Positions 38,801 through 53,800 of a stretch of DNA of 64,000 nt are shown piece by piece. Each line of letters opens with the position of its first letter. The first letter of the stretch is position 1. The position numbers and the translations under genes are program-made. The stretch is taken from the NCBI GenBank assembly GCA_943735955.1, contig OX030962.1, positions 8,283,462 through 8,347,461 of the forward strand, written 5' to 3'. Below the pieces are notes generated by a model. The model made no database searches. It saw nothing but the letters and a program-made list of their open reading frames with translations, and was not told the origin of the DNA. This DNA comes from Piscicola geometra (Eukaryota; Annelida; Clitellata; Hirudinida; Piscicolidae).

Positions 38801-41800
38801 AAGCTCTCAGATTCTTTTCTAAAACGTTTACTGATTGACTTAGTAATCATAGGGGTATCTTCATCTTCAGAATCTGAAGTTATAAATGTTTAAAGTCTTT
38901 TGTTTGGTCAAGACTATATAGTTTTTGAAGTTTTTTCTTCTTATAGTTTCTTTAACTCTTTTATTTTTTGAAATTTTTTTTAATTTCTTGTGTAAAGGGA
39001 CAAATTGCAAGTAACACTATTGAAAATTTCAGATATTTTTTTATTTCTGTTGCAAATCTTCAAAAATTTATAAGCTTTTTGATGAAAGGCAATTTTTCAT
39101 ATTCGTTTGTTGACAGTAAATTAGTAGTGTTAGTAATGTAACCAAAACCGCAAAAAACAGTTAAATTTTAATAGGTTTAAATGCATTAATATCTTTAAAT
39201 ACGTTAGTTTTTTTTAATGCGTTGAAATAGATAACGGCGTTATAAATTTTAACAGTCGTTAATTGATTAACGCGTTAATCGAAAGTTCTCGTAGATTAAA
39301 GCACATCTCTAGTTATAATGGCTTCTAATATCACTCTAGCTTTAATATAGTACCTTTCTGAAGTTATAAATAAATTTACGAGATGTTTTTTATGAAATGT
39401 TAAGCGAGTTTTATTATTTATGAATATGGAAAAGGCGTCTCAAGTTTTGAAAAATCGATTTTGATTCCTTTGAAGTAGGTAGAAATTTTGTGTCTTTAAA
39501 ATTTCTTTTTTTACATCTATTTTACATTTTGAATAAATTTCATTTATTTCGATTCTCTTGAGAAATTAGCAAAAAAGTGTTTTTTACTTTTAGAGCTACT
39601 TCAAGTTAAAGTTCTTTAATTTTTGAAAAGAAAGAATTTAATTGTAATTCATGTCCTATAGTAATCATTGGTTTGAAAAATGCGGACTCTTAAAAGGTTC
39701 ATTTATCACTCAGTCAACTTTAAGAATTTAAGTAGCAATTAAATGCTTATAAACGTAGTCAGGGTTTTGATGTTTGCAGACCTCTGCTTCATGCCTTTTT
39801 ATCAGAATTTAAAAAAAATAATGTTTTTTAATTTTTTTATTCCTTTGAGCTTCTAAATTTGAAAATTTTTAAATATTAATAATTGAGTAAACTTTCTAGA
39901 TGAATGATTTTGAAGAGAATAATTTAAAACCTAATAAATTCATAATCATCGACACAAGCAGCGCCAAAAGGTTCAGTCGCTTCTTTTTGGCGGCCCAACA
40001 AAACTCATTTTCTACATTTTTCTGTCACAGTAAAAGATCTAAACTTTTATTTTGAATTGCATGTAATTATAGTTTAAACTCTAATCAGCATTTCTTCTAG
40101 TGATTAGGTAGTTTAAATTGAGATTTTGAGGGTTCTATACTTTTATTCAGTTTTATTTTTATATGAAAATTTATTGTCATAGCCTGAAGAGTCCCATTTA
40201 AGTTGGTAATCGAAGTCTCTAGAAAGACACCTTAAGGAACTCATTGCGAATAGTAAAAGAAAAAATAGTCATTATAAAAATGAACCGAACAATATCCTTA
40301 TAACTGTGATAAAAAACTAAATAAAAATAATAAATTCATTTGAAAAGTGTTTTAAAAAGTTAAATTTGGCAAATAAAATAAACGTTTATAACATTCTTTT
40401 CTTTTCACTCCATTTGAATAAACTTCGTTTAGAATATTATCGAGCCTATTAATGAATCGATCAGGCCCGAAAACATTTGGAAGAATACGTTTAATAACAA
40501 TACAATTTCTTTAAAAAAATTTGTTATAATAGTTTAACAAGTATTTCACAATAAGAAAAATCACTTTCTCATAGAAAATATTATTCATTAATTTTAAATC
40601 GCGTAATGTCAAATTCAATTGCACTCAGTAATCCAAAGAATACATAATTTTTATAAATTCAAATTTAATTTAAATCTTAAAACAAAATTGTTTTTTTACA
40701 TTTGTATCAACAATATTATTTTTTTATATTTTTTCGATAAAATTTATTCGATTAAATAAACTCTCAAGTTTCCAATAAGCTTTTTGAAACACACTAGATT
40801 AAAACTGTTTTTTGTTTATAAATGCTTCTAGAGTAATCTGCCTAACCTGCCAAACATTTAGACTGATATACTGTATGTGTATAATAGATGACATGGTCGA
40901 TAGTTAATAATTGTATGACTAACAAAGTAGACAGATAAATAAATAAATAGATTGATGGGAAAATAAAGAGAGATCAATTAAAAAGTTAGGAAGATGAATG
41001 GATTTATAATTAGGCAAATGACTAGATGAGAAGAGGAAAAATAGGACTAGCAGCTGCATATATAAATGAAAAGCCAAATACTTTTTTTCATAAACAACTC
41101 TTTTCTAGCTTCTATACAGTGAATCTTCAAGAGAACCTTTATTTGAGCCCTTATCACGTAGGGGTGTTGGTGTGGTTGGCATGGAGATCGGAAAATTTTA
41201 ATTGTACAGCGCAAGATCTAAATATCGAATACCAAACACTCAGCATAAACAACTGAATTTAAATTTTCATTTTTTTAAATGTTACAAAAATTTAAATCAA
41301 GTTAAGAATTTAATGACTTCTACCTAGCTAAATGAAATGTGAATCTAATTAGCGCTCATGCCTGTCTTTTAAACTGAAAAGCCTTTATCCATTATCCATT
41401 TTAGTTGTACGTTCTGTGTCCCTTTATTTCAGAATAGAAAAATATATAAAACAGAAAAAACACAAAAACAAACCTTCTAGAAGGAATTAAGCCAGTATGT
41501 GAGTTGTAATTGCAAAGAGGAGCGTCGATAGCAATGATGAAAAATGATGAGTGTGTAATTTTTCACGAAGGAACAAAGTAATTTGAACATTCCATCGTTT
41601 AGTCGTCTCAAATGATGACATTATAATTTGGAGTTGATGGGCGGAAAAATAATTGAGAAAAATTTAATATTGGAATATTTACTTTTTTGATGAAGTCGTG
41701 GAGCGTATGGCGTGTTTGTGTTCTTCTAAATGTGCGAACGTAAGAGTAAAATTGTAAATGTTTTTGTGAAATGATAAATAAGAAACTAATGAGATATTTC

Positions 41801-44800
41801 GAAATTGCATAAGAGAATAATAAAAAATTGAAAAGAAAAATCAGAACATAAAAAGGTTTTGTGTTCATTTATAGAATAAAAAAATATTTTAAAACTTGCA
41901 ATGAGAATTTATAATACGCAGAAGTAAAAAAAATTTCTTCAAAGTTTGATAGAAAACATACATGGAAAAAAAACATGTAAAGAATCAATAGTAATGTAAA
42001 TTTTTAACCTTGGAAAATTGAATACATTCAAACAAGATTTTTTTAGCTTATAAAGTGATGTTAAAAATATTGTTTTGAATAAGAAAAGTGTGCTTTGAAA
42101 GCCGGGATTGAAATAATTACTAATAAACATGATCAAAGGAGGCATCCAGTAAATTAAAAAGAACAGAATTTCCTTTTCCAAAACGCATAGCTAGATTCAT
42201 GTCGACATAGACTTTTAATGAGTTGAAAGTCGTCTTCAGAGGTTTTTATTGGGACTCTTTTCACTAGACGGTTCCACAGGCCTTTTTTCTCTTGCTACTA
42301 ACTGATAGGAATTTAACTCATGGTTATCGGAGTAGTTTTATTAGTCCTTACCAATAAAATATTTTCGATCATAAATAATGTCAATAAATATTAATAATTT
42401 TTCTCATCAGCTGCATGCTTTTTTTCATCAGTTTCATATCACAAGAAAAAAAACACTTTTGCATATAATATTAAGATATACAAGAATAATTAAAAAGGAT
42501 GAAACATATAAAAAATACACATAATTTGTACAAAGTTTTTAAAATACATTTTTTTTAAATATAACAACTTTTTAAAGAAATAACATATTTAAACCAATAA
42601 AACTACAATAAAATATTTTTAATAACGCATGTTTAAACAATAAAAAACAAAAGTTGAAATTAAAAAAACTCATATAGAAAGGTTTCTCGGAAGCCACGGG
42701 ACTCTAAAAGTGGAGACTTACCCTAAAGAGACTGTTGAGAAGTTCTGAATGGAGCATGGAAACTATTGGAAACAATACTCAATCACTCAATGCGTCTTTT
42801 ATCTCACCCTTGGGTTTCTTAAGCCTAATCTTAGAGTACCTTATAATTAATTAATCTTCTTTTAAAAACTCTGAAACACATTTAAATACAACTGTGAGAA
42901 AAAAAACATGTAAAAAAATATTTTTCGATTTTTACAAAAATATACTTTTTTTAAGTTGATTTAAACTTAACTGTTTTCATTAATTGATTATATTAGTTAG
43001 ACAGATAAAAAAACACTTTTCAGAAATCCTCTACCGATAAAATACAGTTTAATAATGGAAAACTTTAAAGAAAAAGAACAAAATCCAAGCTTCCCAGATT
43101 CCCCATTGAATTCATCTAGCTGTCAGGTTGGAAGCCTCGAGGAAGCAAAACGTTTCTTTGCCGTTGGATGTCCAAAAAACATGGTGAAAATTCTACTTAT
43201 ATTTTTTATTTTATGTATTCATTTGTGAAATGCTTATAAAACATCAATTCGCAAATTTAAAAATTCTTTTGTTTTTAAAAAATAGTTTTTATAACCATTC
43301 ATTTCGGTCTACATTCCACTAATCTTGCCAATTCTTTTAGTTAGATTTTAAATAATTTCAATTTCAAAACAATTTAGTTTAAAAATGTGTCAAATAGGAA
43401 AATAATCTCTAAATGCATGTTTTTATACTATAAACTCTTGATCTTTTTATTCAACTATAAACACGTTTTTATATATTAGCAACGACCATTAATTTAGATT
43501 ATTCAAAACCCTTCAGACAATTTTTTTCTATTTTAAAAATAACAATTTTTTTTCTTTGTTCATCCCATTGAAAATAAACTTTCATATACCTAATGTAAAA
43601 CAACTTTTACATTTTCTACATAACAAATTCAGGCATATTCATCTTCTTTGCTTTAATATACCCTTCTAATCTATCTTGGACATTTGCATTTTGACCTGTA
43701 CACTAGGCAGCGTACATTAATTCTCGGAAAAGACCCGTGATGATTTAAAACACAAGGGCATAATCAGTGACTTATAGTTGCAATGTTTCAACGTTTTCCA
43801 CCCACAGAAGAGGTACCAGGCTCCTAATAGCCTTCTGTGTCCCAGCTCCACCCCCTTCGTCAAACATTTATTCGACCAAAATTCTTCTTCGAATTCCTTT
43901 GTAAACCCCGCTGATGACAAAAGCTTCTCGAACAGCTTTCCAAAAAATAATAACTTCTTCAACTCTCAAAACTATCAAAGTTCTCAAAACGTTGATAAAA
44001 ACAATAAAAACTCCAAAAACAATGAAATGATAAAAGGTTCCGATGACTGCGATGAAGCAGGAAACAAATGCATGGAGTGTTTCAAAGACCATGCAGACAA
44101 ACGATGTAAGCCTCATTTACTTGATAGCTGAATTTCTGACATTCATGCGGAATTAAAAACAAGAGAAAGACAACAACAAAAATTCTTTTTAATTATTTTT
44201 TTTTTTATAAAAAAATATTTTGTTACTTTAGTAAAGGATATAAAAATCACTAAAAACTACTCAATAAACCTAGGTTATTGAATGTCATGTATGCATATTC
44301 GCAGGCGATGAATTGTTTAACACTCGCATTGAGAGCCAAGCATTCCAGGCATAAAATTTAATCAACTACCTAATATAAGTAAAAAGAGAATTGAAAATAT
44401 GTTATTTTTTAAAAATGTAATTCCGAAAATCCTATTATACTATTGAAGCATAAAATGTTTGGAAAAGCTCAAAAATAGATTTTTTGATTGCTCATTAAAA
44501 TTTGGAGCATAAAAAATTTCCAAGAGTGTTTTAATTAACAAAATTATGGTTTTTCATTAAAATATAGTTTTAAATGAATTAAAACCCATCATAGCAGCAT
44601 CTGAGACGTGTGAAAGAGAAGTGGAATGCTTCAAAACCTCTCCGTGCGTGCTAGCTCACAAGTGCAATAAAAAAGGTTAGATATTCGGGTCAAAGATTGC
44701 TTTTTAAAATTTAGTTTGAACAAGTATTCAATTATATTTTATTAGTGTGAGTTAATCAATTCTCGTGAATCATTCTGACTTCAACAATTTCTTGTTTTTA

Positions 44801-47800
44801 AAAATTCTAAAAAATTATTAAGAATATCTGACTCATATCTGAAGTTTTTGTTTTTAAAAAAGTTGTATCTGTTGATAAATTTAATTGAAAAATATATTTT
44901 AAACTCAAGATGAGAAATCTCTTTTATTAAAAACACTTCTGCTTTTGACATCTATATTTGAGACTTAAAAATCATTTTTATCTTCAGAAAAAAAATATTT
45001 TAAAAATGTATTTTTTTGGAGCAAATAGTATCCAAGAGAGTTTCCTACAAATAAATTTTCATTACAATTTTGAGACTAAAACTCAACTATATTAAAATAT
45101 ATGTGAAATTATGAGCATCACTGAGCAGAAAACTATTGAAATGCTAATTTTCAACCATCAAATGTATAAATCTCTATTCCGTGTAAACTTCAATCATTTA
45201 TTTTTACGACCAGTTGTTCAAAAATCATTCATAATCCAATTTTATTTTTGCTTTACCTTTTAACTTAATAATAAGCAATTGAACTTATATTATATATATT
45301 CCTATCTTTTTCAATATTTGAAAAGTACAAATCTTCTAAGCCAAGTAACAACTATCAAAACACCTTGACACTTCAGATAACGATCTACACAGACTGACGC
45401 TAGAGCCTATCTTTAATATTGGAAACAATGAAAGAATTCGTTTTCAATGTCATTTGGAAAAGAAAGAAGTGAAAATAGCCTATAAAGTATGAAATTATTA
45501 TATTATTTTTTATTTAAACAATTCTTAAATACATTTGTTTCATATAAATCCAATGCATCTGTGGTCGAAAACTAATATTGTTTTTGTTCTGGTGCAGTGC
45601 GAAATAAACAACTGCAACTTGTTGGGATTTCTATTCTGGTTAAATTTCGAAACGCAAGCTTTTGTAATGGCACGTGTCTTTGCATTAATTCAAAGAAAAA
45701 GGCTTTGAAAAACATACACACACAAAATATTATATAAATGATACAAAAATAAAGTTGAGATTTATAGTTAATAAGAAAGTTTTCCGCTTATTTCTCGAAG
45801 AATCATTTCCTGATCATGTTCTCAAAAGTATCGTAAAAATTGATAAACATAAAATTAGATAAGAGTTTTTTGGAAGAAACTTTAAAAAATTAAAAAAAGT
45901 TTTTTGCATAATTATTTGAAGTATTTGGGAAAAAATGATGTTTAAATCAAGGTTAAAATTTTATTGAAAACAAATTGTTTAAAAAACATTTTAACTTTTT
46001 ATTTCATTCTCTTAATCATAAAACCCAATTATAATAAAACATTTTTAAAACTATAATTACTAAATTATGTGAATTAGTACTTCAATCTTTTCATAAAACC
46101 AATTTTTTTGTATTCAAATGACACTTCAAATGACACTTTTAATAACAATAACGACGAGCATTATTATAGTGGCGTATAACCCGAACGGGCTTCCAGGCCA
46201 CTTAGGCTGCATATTTTCATTTGCGCCTTTTGATGGTTTGAGAGCGTTAGAAGTGACGGAAAACATTTTAACAATAGTATAAAAATACTTTTTGGTGGAC
46301 GCAGTTTTACCTACAGCTTCAACAGCTGAAAAAATTAATTCTACTTTTTTTGCGTGAAAATGAAATGTAAATTTTAAAAAAATGTTTTTTAAAAATATGT
46401 TAATATTACTCATTAAAAAAATAGAGCTTTTTGGGAAAAAATGGTTTTTCTGGTATGCTCCTAATTCTCTGAGTGTCAATGTAGTTAAAAACTCATGAAT
46501 TGAAATGTTTACTTTATTGGGAAAGTTATCTATTTAAAAATTAATGAATTTATTCTTCTTATTTATGAAACACTTTCTAGAAACACTTAATTAAAAACGT
46601 TGCATTATGAAAATTAAAAATAAATTAATATGTTTGTCATACAATCTATAGTTATTTACTTCAAATATGGAATATTAAAACTAACAAACATTTGCATCGG
46701 CTAAATGAGCTACTTGTCTCCAAAATAAAAACAAAAATGATTTCATAGAATAAAATCTTTTTTAGAAAAAAATAAATTTGTTAATGCAAAAAACAATTCT
46801 TGAATAATTATTACTTTATTTCATTGGGTTAAAACTTTCCATTTTCTAAAGCCTTAAATTGCTAGCATTATTATCTAAAAATTCAAAAAAACTGTTAAAA
46901 TGTATTAATTGCAAACATTTATTTTCCTTTCACATTTATATTTTATTCACATTTATTTTTCATATCCACAATTTACATCTTATTATTATTTTTCTGTCAG
47001 CTATATTATACCGACTCTTATAAATTAATCTTTTTTTTATAGGTCTCAGTTACCTTTCATTATTTCCAATATTTTTTACAACTATTTACAAGCATTTATT
47101 CTTTTTTATTAGTTAATTTGATGAACTTAATTATAATTTTTAATTAATGGATTTATATATATATTATTTTATATATTTATAATCTTAATTACCTAAACTT
47201 ACTTAACTTTAGTTTAAATGAACTTTTCACTTATATGTGTACACAAAAAAATAACATGAATTTAAGAACTTTTTTTGCAAACTATCTATTTTAATTATTT
47301 CTTTTCCAACTCTTATTCTAACTTATTTCTCTTTTTGATTAATCAAATAAATGGGGTTTTTTTACTTAAACAAAAATTAATATATTTATCAATAAAACGC
47401 TTCTAAATGTTAAAAGTTTGTATTTTCCTATTCTGAATTAATCCAATTCTAAGCATTCTATGAAAATACATTAATGTTTCTCGCACTGAGCAAGGCCTGA
47501 GAGTGCTGATGGCGCTTGTGACGTTGCATCAAGAGAATAATTGTGATAATAATGAATATTATGAATAATGAAGATAATGGCTGCTCTAGTTTGAGTAATG
47601 CAGTCTCCTAAAAGCAACATTCTAGAAATGCCATAAAGAACGCAGACCTGCGATTATAAAAAACCGCTATTATTTTTATAATATAATTTCTTTATTTGCT
47701 TTTTCAATGCTCTTGTTTAAAGTAATCATAACAAATAGTTTGTTATTGAAAAGATTACTTGATATTTGATTTTTAAATAAAATTTAAATTCACAAGTTTC

Positions 47801-50800
47801 GAAATATTAAACAATTAAATTCCTACATGAAGATTAAATTCCCTTAGGTATGGTTCTACATCATGGTACCATTTACAAAACTCAATCAATCATTCGAAAC
47901 TGACAAATTGTTCTTCGACGTTTCTCAAGCTTCCAGTAGTCCTTTTGCAATTGATGAAAAAAAAATATATTTAAGAAGTTTAAGGGATACAGAAAGTGAA
48001 ATAAATAAAAAAATAAAAATGTATTCGAAAAGAAGTTTGAAAGAGCCTACATCATTTAATTTTTTTAAGAGAAAAAAAAATAAATCATTAAAATCATACT
48101 TCCAAAAAATAAAGTCCAACAAAAAACTTCGACAACATCATCCAAGTCTTGTTATGAAACAACAGCATCTTCAAGTGAAAAGAACATTGGAGCGGTCTAA
48201 ACAACAAGACATTAATCGATTCCAACGACAAAGAGATCGTATTGTCATTCATAAAGCTCTGAATACATATCACAGTAATAATCATCACACCGAATTTTAT
48301 GATAAAAATAACAATGTTCGTGAAGCTGTGAGTGGTGCTGTAAGTATAGCTGGAAGTATTAGATATACTGGTAGTAGTAATACAAAAAAATGCGGAAGTG
48401 ATAATTGTAACATAAGAGGAGAAAAAATAAATGATGAAAGAAAACTTAAAAAACGTGAAAACTCTGAAGGCAAAATTGAAACCAGAAAAAACGATGTTAA
48501 TGAAAAGGAGCAAAATGACGCTAATAGCACTGACCATAACAGTTACTTCAAACACAAACATCTTTTTTTCACACTGGAACACGACACTGGATTAGAAGGA
48601 GATCTCAAAGATGTGCTCCTGACAGGAAAAATCGCTTTGAACTCACACAAGAAAGATCAAGATAAACAAGAAGGTTTGTTTTATATCGAAAAAACAAAGA
48701 TTGGAATGCAACATTTTGAAATATATAAAATGAAAATTGAGAATAAAAAACTATACGGAGACCAAAAGAGCGATAGAAAGAATGTCTTTGAGATAAACAA
48801 CGAAAATATGAAAAATGTGGAAACCGATAAAAATCAGTCGAACTCAGAATATAATGGGGAGGATATTAATGAAAAATTTGATGAAACGAAGAAGGAAGAT
48901 GAAAATGTTGAAATGAACGGGTTTGAAGTCAAAGAAATGATGAATGGGAAAAAATCAGTGGAGTTGAATTTTATTAGACCTTTCATCTATTCGAGTGAAA
49001 CTTGGGCTTCTTCTGGCTGTGACAAGCCTACGGAGTACTTCATTCCACCAACAAGGTATTTTTCATCGTTATCAACTCTCCCTTACTCAAATAGTCCACA
49101 AATTCTGAAAATTAGTTTTTTTGATTCATGCCTACAATTCCTTCTTTGGTACTATATTTCCTTTTAAATTCCTATTATTTTCTTTCTACCCTTACAGCAT
49201 AAAGGATTTAAAAGTATCTTCTTTTCCCTTTCCGTTTCATTCAGAAGAAAATAAGTTGGTAAATTTTAATAAAAATTTTTCAAATTAATTTAAAATTATA
49301 ACTTATTACATTGGTATACATTTTATTAAAATGATTTTACAAAATAAGTTTTAAGACTGATAGAAATTTAATTTTTTTTTTATCAGATTAGAAAAAAACT
49401 ATTTTTTTCAAAGCAAGTCCGATAATGGGAAATTGACTCTAAATGAGAAAAACAGTAAAGACATTAATTACCGAATGGATTTTTCCAACAAGCAATTAAA
49501 GAAACCATCAAACCATCTAAATAACAGCCGTTTCAAAAATAATTTTTTCTATCAATATTCTCACACTCCACCACAACCCTTCTTGCAACCCTTCCGAACA
49601 CTCCCTGCAACACCATCTCGTTCAAAAGACATTCCATCTCCGATTAATTCTCTTCCAAGACTTGTTGACCCGATTGTCGAAAAGACGAAATCTTCTTTCA
49701 ATTATTTATTGAGAGACAAAACGGCTTACATCAAGTTGTCTGTAAAAGGTGATTACTTAGATTGTGTTTTTCTCACTTGCCTACGATCTATCTTTTTAAC
49801 TCTTTGAGGAGCATGATTTTGAATTATTTTTTATCCATTCAAAAAATTCATGGTATTTTCAATATTTCATAAGATTATTTTTTCAGGCTTTTAAAATTTA
49901 AAAACATGTACAAAACTATTTTTAAAGTTTTTATCTGCTAAATATCCATTTTGCTTGAGTGAAGTGATAGTTAAAAAAAAAAAAAAAAGTGAATTTACGC
50001 TCGATCTTTTGTATACAGAATTATTATTTTTTTTTTTTAAACTATCTTTTTCAATAATTGAAAAGCCGTAAGTATGGATGTCCAATGTAACCTTCATGTG
50101 GAAAAATGTTCAATCTAAATTATTTTTTTACGCATATTACGGCTTTTGAAAAAAAGATTTTACTTTGCTCGAAATTGATGTGTGAAGCTCTATGAATAGT
50201 AATTCCAATTTTTGATGCTTTCAAATTTTCTCACAAAATCAAATCTTCTTATCAGAAGCTTTTATCTAATTTAGCTTTTATGACATTTCATTGGCATTTG
50301 TAATAATGAGTTTCAGAAATTCATGACATCATGCATAGATACGACCACATCAACTTTCACAAAATTAATTTTCAAAAATCAAAATAATTTTATAAATTTA
50401 GAAATTCTAGTTAAAACTAGATTTCTCTGAATATCAGTTTAAACGAGTGAAATTAAATTTTCAATAAAAATTTTTTTTTAATTTTAAATTGAATTTAGTA
50501 ATTAATTTTTTTTAATGTAAAAAATGTTAAACTTTAAAAGCAAACTGATTTTATTAAAATGCTTTCACAGCTAACTGTGTAAAATGTTTTTGACGTGCCT
50601 CATTCTTAATAATTAGTTGAATAAACTAAAATATTTTAAAAATTCCAAGTCAAAACTGAAGTTAATTTACTACTTTCACATTCATTTTCTCAAAAATGTT
50701 TTAAACTTTTATCTGCCAACGCTACCATGTGGGAGCTTTTATTCAAGAGGCTATTTATATTTTAATTAGAAAAATACTTTTCATCTCTTAATTAATGCTA

Positions 50801-53800
50801 GTGTTTTTTGCTTTTATTTTCGCTCACTGTGCTATTTTTAAAAATTGTAAATTATTAAAACTTTTTGGATTGTATTATTTTTAATTGATTAAAACAGAAT
50901 TTGTAGTTATAACTTGCAATATCTAATTTGTAAGTAAATTTTTTATCTACTTTTTTTCAATAATGTCTTAGCTTATTCATTATAATTTTTTCTTTTTTTT
51001 CATAGTTAATTTTAAATGCATTATTTATAAAGATGTATCCATGTGGGGGCGTTGGCCACATATGCGATAATGTTTCACACTTGATAATTTTTAGATAAAA
51101 TGACCCATATTTTTTAAACTTAATTATACAAAAAGAATCGAAAGTAACTACTTCAAACGTGGCTAAAGATAAAATAAAAAATTATTATAAAATATGCTCC
51201 TTGACTTTTCTCCCCTCTATGGCCTGTAGATGAGAATGAAGATAGCAATATTGAAAATGTACCTGGAAAAAAAGATGAAGATTTTTTAAAGAATATGTTG
51301 AAGAGTTAGGAATGAAAGCATTGGTAACGGACGTGAGAGCTGTAATGTTTTTTTGTTAAAATCTGAAAACTTTACTAAAAGGGGTGAAAAAAATAAATCA
51401 AGCGTAAAATGTGAATGCCATTTATTATATTATTATGATTATGATATTTGATTTGCTTACCCAATATAATGATTTTAGAAATTTAATTTATATATTGGCA
51501 GAGTTTATCAAAAATAAGATATTTAACAGTTTTAGGATTTTTGCTTTCAAAATAGTTTTGGCCGAAAAAAGATTTTCAAAGAATTCAATTAAAAAGATTG
51601 AAAACTCAAACGTTGTATAAACTAAAATTTGTACAAATCTAACAACCCTGATTAATTTAAATTTAAATTGTACTAGACACATTTTTTTTAAAAATTCTAC
51701 TATTTCGAAAAAAATACAATTTTTTCATAGCTTACTTAAAAACTAACAATCTTTTTTTATTTTACAGAACACAAGTCCGTTTTAAGATGGTTCTTCGAAA
51801 AGAAACGAGCAGTTTTGTTGAGAGGGGATCTCTTCAACTTTCGATTTTTTCTGAACCATACAAACGCCCACGCTATTTTGAACATCAAAGGTAAAAGGCA
51901 AATTTTTTCCTATTCGTGCACATTAATTTTTATTTTCTAAAATAGATTAAAGACTTCAATTATAAGTACAAAATAGTGTAACTGAAACAAAATAGTAGAA
52001 AAACTATAAAAAAAACATTGTTTCGCTTAAATAAAAAAAGCGAAAAATTAGTTCAATAAATTATTTAAAAAAGCTATTGAAAAAGCTCTAGATATATGTA
52101 AATGAATTACTTAAAAATGCATATTTGCGGCGAAGATCAAATGTTATAAAATTACAATTGAATAAACAACCTTTAAAAGTTTATTTATAAATTTATAAAA
52201 TTTATTTTAAAGTCTAACAGCAGATATTAATTCACCACAGGTCAGATGTCTGCTTGCCCGGCATATCTAGGCATAAGTATGCAAAACGCATCGAATAGCG
52301 AAGAGTTCTTCAAGTTTGATAGCCTCATAACTTGTCCCAGAACTTTTTATTTTAGTTTCTTGATACCCAGATGGAACCCTACTCTGAAGCCACACTCCGT
52401 TCTTCTCAAAATCGACGACGCCAACCAAATTCATTTGTTTAATGTGCATTTTATTAATTCTGCATCGGAATTATCACAAATCAATTTACTGACAGCTTTG
52501 AGGAATAAAATGGCAAAAGCAACAAATAATGTTAAAGAAAATTTACAAGAAAAATATGATAGTAAATTTCATGAAAATCATAGTTTTGCAACGTCAAAAC
52601 TTATAGATGAAATTTTTAAAACTTATGAAGATTTTAATGAAAATGATCAAGACTCCACAGAATCAGCGATACCATCTTCGTCATCAGCTCCATGGATGTT
52701 CAAACTGTTATTGCATTGGGGAACAAAAGATAGACCTTTGAATGGAGTAGAAAACTTTTTGTCTATAGTGGAATTGTTTTTTGCCTACAGTTTTATTGTC
52801 CTATTGGTGTGTGCGCAGCTGAAAAACACAAAATATCACCCCGGATGCACACTCGATTCTTGTTGTCCTTCACAAACGGCTGCGAAAGGAGTATTCATCG
52901 AATCGATGCATCGTACAGAAAAAGGAGGTTCTTGCCAAGTTGAGAAGGCAGTAAGCAATGAAAAAACTCAAAATGAAATACATTTAAAATCTAAGTGGTT
53001 AGAAGCAAAAGTTAAAAAGATGATCATGATGTTCACAATCCTTGAAGTGGTCAAATTATTTCTACTCATCACAACTATTGTCGGCTGCATCAAAGTAACT
53101 TTCATCACTGACTTTTCATCTCTACCGAGAAATTCGAAGGAACCGAACAGCGATTTAATTTCAGATAAATATGGAATGAGCAACGAAAGAGAGAAATGTC
53201 TAGACCCTTTTGATTCAGATTCCCATTCAGTGTCCCCAAGCAATGTCCTTAAACAAATTAAAGCTTTTCTAAGAAATAAATGTTTAATTCAAGTTGACGA
53301 ATTGTTTCTTAAAATGAACAAAAAGCTGAAAAGGATGCATCGAGATGGATGGCTTGTTATTCATCCGACTGAATGGATTTCTCCTTCACTTGAAAACGCT
53401 TTTTCAGAAAGTTTCACAGACTTTCAAAGTACATTTCTTAAAGCTGTTCGGCTTTTAAACGCTCAAATGGACACGAATCGGCATGAAACTCAACAAATAA
53501 TTCAGTCCTTCTACCCTTTCCTTATCGATCATTCAAACAATTTTTCTTTTTTCTTTATTTTTCAAAATGTTTTTTTCCAAAACCAAACTATGAAAAGTGA
53601 TAAATGTGAGAGTGCGTTAAAATGTCTGCACAGTCGACCACCTTTTAGAACATTCAACAACGCCGATGCAATTAATTTCATGAACAAGTGAGTGACAGTT
53701 TACATTTCGATTGAATTCAATTTTATATTTAAATAAAAATAAATAATATTTACAACATTATAATTTAAAAAGTTATATAAAATTTTAAAATAGTTTTTAT

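Noticed and set aside
48094..48582. 162-codon hydrophobic minus-strand frame
   Set aside because: Antisense of a Lys/Asn-rich coding exon, which automatically yields Phe/Ile/Leu-rich translations.
52241..53687. Similarity of RWNPTLKPHSVLLKIDD to the TMEM62 Ig-like region, and of neighbouring parts to HAP2, integrin alpha or meckelin
   Set aside because: Only short pattern resemblance; the diagnostic catalytic or Cys motifs of these families were not seen, so no name was given.
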